This document shows, one piece after another, positions 61,245-64,000 of a stretch of 64,000 nucleotides of DNA. The number at the start of each line of letters is the position of its first letter. Positions within the stretch are counted from its first letter, which is position 1. The position numbers and the translations under genes are program-made. A model generated the notes under the pieces. The model did not search any database, was not told the DNA's origin, and saw only the letters and a program-made list of their open reading frames with translations. This DNA is from Fodinibius sp036381435 (GTDB taxonomy: Bacteria; Bacteroidota; Rhodothermia; Balneolales; Balneolaceae), in the NCBI GenBank assembly GCA_036381435.1, contig DASVCW010000045.1:61381-125380 (forward strand), in the 5' to 3' direction.

Positions 61245-62000
61245 ATGAAAACTATCGCTTTTACAAATCAGAAGGGGGGAGTGGGTAAAACTACTTCAAC
61301 CATTAATGTCGGGGCGGGACTTTCTAAAGAAGGAAAAAAAGTGCTGCTGGTGGATTTAGATCCTCAGGCAAATTTGACGTATTCCCTTCGAATGAGTTCA
61401 ACTCGTTTAGAAACAAGTATTTATGACGTTTTAAAGGGTCGTGTTGATCCGAATGAAGCCATTATCAATCATAATGGATTTGATATTTTTCCTTCCTCGA
61501 TTGACTTATCAGGTGCAGAGATGGAGTTCGCCAATGAACCGGCCCGTGAAACTTTGCTTAAGAATATGTTAAGCAAGTTAGAAAAAGATTACGATTATAT
61601 TTTAATTGACTGTCCCCCAAATTTAGGCCTGCTAACGCTCAACGCCTTCACCGCAGTAAAAGATGTTTTTATCGTTTTACAGTCGGAATATCTGGCCCTG
61701 CACGGCCTTTCGAAGCTTATGGATGTGATAAAAGTGGTAAAAGAGCGATTAAATCCCGATATTGAAATATCAGGTATCATTTGTACGCTGTATGATCAAC
61801 GAAAAAATCTTAATCGTGAAGTAGTCGATCATATTAAAGATTATTTTGGCAGTAAGGTGTTTAAGACCATTATTCGCGATAATATAGCACTGGCAGAGGC
61901 ACCGAGCCATCATAAAACGATTTTTGAATATAATCCCAGCAGTCACGGTGCAAAAGATTATCTGGCGTTGGCACGAGAAATTAGAAATGGCCAGGGTTAA
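61245..62000 (+). CDS. ParA-family partition ATPase
   Basis: A 251-residue ParA/Soj-type ATPase with the deviant Walker A FTNQKGGVGKTTSTINVG, the second Walker motif VLLVDLDPQANLTYSL, Walker B DYILIDCPPNLG and the IICTLYDQR segment. It uses ATP binding on DNA to move plasmids, chromosome origins or protein arrays. There is no ParB with a CTP-binding domain or visible parS beside it; the next gene encodes a ribbon-helix-helix protein. It may therefore position a cargo other than the origin, or be of plasmid descent. Confidence 0.9.
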   Translation: MKTIAFTNQKGGVGKTTSTINVGAGLSKEGKKVLLVDLDPQANLTYSLRMSSTRLETSIYDVLKGRVDPNEAIINHNGFDIFPSSIDLSGAEMEFANEPARETLLKNMLSKLEKDYDYILIDCPPNLGLLTLNAFTAVKDVFIVLQSEYLALHGLSKLMDVIKVVKERLNPDIEISGIICTLYDQRKNLNREVVDHIKDYFGSKVFKTIIRDNIALAEAPSHHKTIFEYNPSSHGAKDYLALAREIRNGQG

Positions 62001-62020
62001 CTCGAATATAATCAGTGATT

Positions 62021-62326
62021 ATGTCAAAGAAGAAAAGCTTAGGAAGCAGCCCGATAGGATTCCGAACGAATGGTTCGTTAGGTTTTATACCCGATTTAGG
62101 GGTTGCAAAATCGAAAGAAGCAGCATCAGTAAATAAAATAACAAGAGAAACAGAAATGTTTGGTCAGTCCGTTTCTTCAATGGATGCACCGGAGAAAAAA
62201 ACGGTAAGCTATTATCTTGAAGTGGATTTAATAGAAAAGGTAAAGTTATTGGCCAGCCAAAAAGAGATGTGTTATTCAGCCCTGGTAAGTGATGCATTAA
62301 GCCGAATGCTCTTCGAAAATGGGTGA
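62021..62326 (+). CDS. Ribbon-helix-helix partner of ParA
   Basis: A 101-residue protein starting at the ATG at 62021, 20 bases after the parA stop codon. The first 55 residues are polar and probably disordered (LGSSPIGFRTNGSLGF). The C-terminal 42 residues read KTVSYYLEVDLIEKVKLLAS with YSALVSDALSRMLFEN, a ribbon-helix-helix DNA-binding fold. The layout resembles small centromere-binding partners such as ParG: a flexible N-terminus that stimulates the ATPase and an RHH that binds DNA. The pairing with ParA is inferred from adjacency. Confidence 0.72.
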   Translation: MSKKKSLGSSPIGFRTNGSLGFIPDLGVAKSKEAASVNKITRETEMFGQSVSSMDAPEKKTVSYYLEVDLIEKVKLLASQKEMCYSALVSDALSRMLFENG

Positions 62327-62347
62327 TGAGCATTGAAAGCGGAATAC

Positions 62348-62493
62348 AAACGCTTCAATTGCGCAAGTACAACCCTCCCCGACTAAAGTCGGATACTCGC
62401 TTTATTAAGTATTAAGGAAGATCTTTGGCCTCTTTCTCTTCCGGCTACGGCTACACTGGCAGGAACCAGAAACCTGTTGGTGTCAATACGTTT
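62348..62493 (-). ncRNA. Possible diverged copy C of the structured RNA element
   Basis: On the minus strand the core ATTGAC is followed by TTCTGGTTCCTGCCAGTGT, close to the same block in copies A and B. The total length of about 146 nt also fits. A hairpin ACAC-CAA-CAGG with CCTG-CCA-GTGT, a GGAAGA/TCTTCC stem and a CCGAC/GTCGG stem can form, and AAACG/CGTTT closes it. It lies at the 3' side of the leftward TPR gene, unlike the other copies, so it may be a degenerate relic. Confidence 0.35.
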
Positions 62494-63047
62494 TAAAAAT
62501 ACTCTTTTATCATTTCTTTAGCTTCGGGGTGATTTAATTTATCTGCTTGTTGAAAATCTCTTTCAGCCTCTTCCATTTTTTGTAAAATCATAAAACTGCA
62601 AGCCCGGCTAAAATAAGCTTCAGCCGAAGCTTCTGAAATCTCGATAGCTTTAGTAAAGTGCGAAGCGGCTTTTTGATGATCGCCCTGAAACTGACCGTAG
62701 AGCAGGCCTAATCCATAATGAGCAGTGTCGTTAAATGGGTTAATTTCGGCTGCGCGTTTTAAAGGAGCAAATGCTTTTTCGGGGGAGCCGCTATTCAAAT
62801 AAAGAGTACCGAGCATCTGATGAAGTTGGCTATCCTGCGGTTGTTGCTCAATGGCGAAAAGTAAAAAGTCTTCCGCTTCATCTGTTTTGCCTGAGCTTAT
62901 CTTAATTAACGCCTTGCTTCTAAGTGCTTCTAAATGGCGAGGTTCCCGGTTTAAGATCTCATTAAAAAGCCGGAGGGCATTTTCGTGATTATCTTCTTCT
63001 AAATTGGCTATTGCACGATCAAAAATACGCTCAGTTTTTTGTCCCAT
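62493..63047 (-). CDS. TPR-repeat protein
   Basis: A 184-residue protein made of about five tetratricopeptide repeats (AIANLEEDNHENALRLFNEIL, LEALRSKALIKISSGKTDEAE, LHQMLGTLYLNSGSPEKAF, AHYGLGLLYGQFQGDHQKAA, AYFSRACSFMILQKMEEAE), some cut short here. There is no signal peptide or membrane helix, so it is cytoplasmic. TPR arrays mediate protein contacts; the partner is unknown. The gene has its own ATG start at 63047. Confidence 0.82.
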   Translation of the reverse strand: MGQKTERIFDRAIANLEEDNHENALRLFNEILNREPRHLEALRSKALIKISSGKTDEAEDFLLFAIEQQPQDSQLHQMLGTLYLNSGSPEKAFAPLKRAAEINPFNDTAHYGLGLLYGQFQGDHQKAASHFTKAIEISEASAEAYFSRACSFMILQKMEEAERDFQQADKLNHPEAKEMIKEYF

Positions 63048-63424
63048 AGTCGCTTTTTTAATAAAAATTAGTGCAGAAGTATTGAACAGAAGTGAAGCAA
63101 TCTTTTGCTATTGATATCACAAACGTCTTCGTTCAATACCACAAATAAATAGTAATTGAATGTAACCGAACTAACTCTACTTGATGTACTTTAATTCCCG
63201 GCATTTGTTCTGGAGGTTAGAAAACCTTAACGATGGTAGAACCTTTTAACGTAATCAGACAAAGCTAAATCCCGGCTAAATTAATATTCTGAACTTTTTA
63301 ATTTATTCTCCCTTTTTTAAGGGAGATCTCTTGCTTTTCGCTTCTAACTTCCATGTTCAATGGAACATCCAATCCCCCTTAAAAAAGGGGCTGTTTTACC
63401 AATAACCCAGTTCTCGATATCTCC
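63048..63424. other. Intergenic region with an inverted repeat
   Basis: It contains CTCCCTTTTTTAAGGGAG near 63308-63325 and CCCCCTTAAAAAAGGGG near 63374-63390, both palindromic, in the manner of the CCCCCTTC repeat family. No gene recognised. Confidence 0.4.
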
Positions 63425-64000
63425 TTAGAAATCATCCAATGACTTAGGTGATAAATAAATTCCTTGAAATGATCGTTTCCACTGATTTCCTGTTTGTTTT
63501 TGTTCAATTCTGCTTGTGAATTCATATTTAAATAATCTGATTCGTATAAATTCAGGCGCGAAGGGGATAAAAGGATTATCTCTTAGTAAACCTAAAGTAT
63601 CCTCATCGTTTTTCAGAAGCTTTTTAATAAGACGTATGAGCCAGGGATTGGTTTGAATTGAGGTCATTGCTGCAAACCAGAGCTGCCAATCTAAGCGCAA
63701 ATGATAGGGAGCAATTTGCGGGGGAGTTCGGCCGGGATGTCCCGGCTTGCCTTTAAACTCATAAGCTTTCCATTCAGTTTGATCATCAACTGTTTCATTA
63801 GTGGTGCCTTCAATGATAAGTTCATAACGAGTGCGGGTCACCGAGCCAAAAGCACCGTAACTGTTTACGAGGTGAAGGGGATTAAAGCTGGCATTCATTC
63901 GCTGACCGGGAGAAATCATATTTTTAACCGGTTTTATACTCATCAAAATCACTGTTAAGGTCAACGCAATGACAAGAACCTGAAAATAAATGGGAAATGT
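63425..64000 (-). CDS. Lipase maturation factor-like protein (N-terminus beyond window)
   Basis: The frame is open to the right edge, so about 190 C-terminal residues are seen; the TTG at 63964 is merely internal. It starts in a membrane helix (VLVIALTLTVILMSI). It then carries the lipase maturation factor signature HLVNSYGAFGSVTRTRYELIIEG, EWKAYEFKGKPGHP, PPQIAPYHLRLDWQLWFAAM and NPFIPFAPEFIRIRLFKYEFT (in part). In animals this family folds lipases in the ER; bacterial members are polytopic membrane proteins of unknown role. The C-terminus looks complete. Confidence 0.85.
   Translation of the reverse strand, partial: TFPIYFQVLVIALTLTVILMSIKPVKNMISPGQRMNASFNPLHLVNSYGAFGSVTRTRYELIIEGTTNETVDDQTEWKAYEFKGKPGHPGRTPPQIAPYHLRLDWQLWFAAMTSIQTNPWLIRLIKKLLKNDEDTLGLLRDNPFIPFAPEFIRIRLFKYEFTSRIEQKQTGNQWKRSFQGIYLSPKSLDDF

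Overview
The window looks like a chromosomal segment of a free-living member of the Bacteroidota/Balneolota/Rhodothermota (FCB) group. The evidence is AT-leaning coding DNA, several lipoproteins with a Cys lipobox, a PorV-like outer-membrane barrel, few Shine-Dalgarno sites, fibronectin-type surface lipoproteins and many palindromic intergenic repeats. The group is an inference from gene content. No rRNA or tRNA gene and no CRISPR array was seen.

Layout. 1-5.7 kb: a truncated surface lipoprotein, two tandem GH5 mannanase-like paralogues and a sulfotransferase, separated by repeat elements. 5.9-41 kb: one large exopolysaccharide (EPS) locus. Its leftward operon encodes Wza-type export lipoprotein, outer-membrane barrel, a degenerate sigma54-type AAA+ protein, a WecA-like phosphotransferase fused to a Rossmann domain, and a GH18-like protein that lacks the catalytic acids. 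The divergent rightward operon encodes Wzz/Wzc-type co-polymerase, a degenerate BY-kinase-type ATPase, a two-TM miniprotein, a Wzy-like polymerase/ligase, a Wzx flippase and a FemAB/GNAT-like transferase. Next comes a leftward modification cassette (SxtJ-like, DUF5989, carbamoyltransferase, two SGNH hydrolases). Two rightward operons follow: polysaccharide deacetylase, two GT4, GH9 endoglucanase, GT2 and a FemAB-like protein; then GT4, three tandem ATP-grasp ligases and a FemAB-like protein. A WecG/TagA transferase lies at the far end. 41.5-48 kb: housekeeping genes (MarC, DnaB, UDG, MtaB, lytic transglycosylase) and two antitoxin-like remnants. 48.2-56.8 kb: a type IV pilus-like machine (PilB, cyclic-nucleotide-binding protein, PilT-like, PilM-PilN fusion, PilO, secretin with SPOR). 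57-64 kb: dipeptidase, M28 peptidase, ParA with a ribbon-helix-helix partner, TPR protein and the end of a lipase-maturation-factor-like gene.

How it fits together. Five sequences matching the sigma54 -24/-12 consensus sit 42-218 bases before the five main EPS operons and were noticed nowhere else between genes. This suggests one sigma54 regulon for building, modifying, trimming and exporting a polymer. The GH5, GH9 and deacetylase genes hint at a beta-linked mannan- or glucan-like backbone, and carbamoyl, acetyl and amino-acid-type decorations are plausible.

The most novel item is a roughly 140-nt three-way-junction element. It lies between the sigma54 promoter and the first gene of the deacetylase operon (25326-25466), recurs between pilB and the cyclic-nucleotide-binding gene (49985-50122) with compensatory changes in its closing helix, and may have a third diverged copy at 62348-62493. 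It looks like an undescribed structured RNA family that may link EPS and pilus genes.
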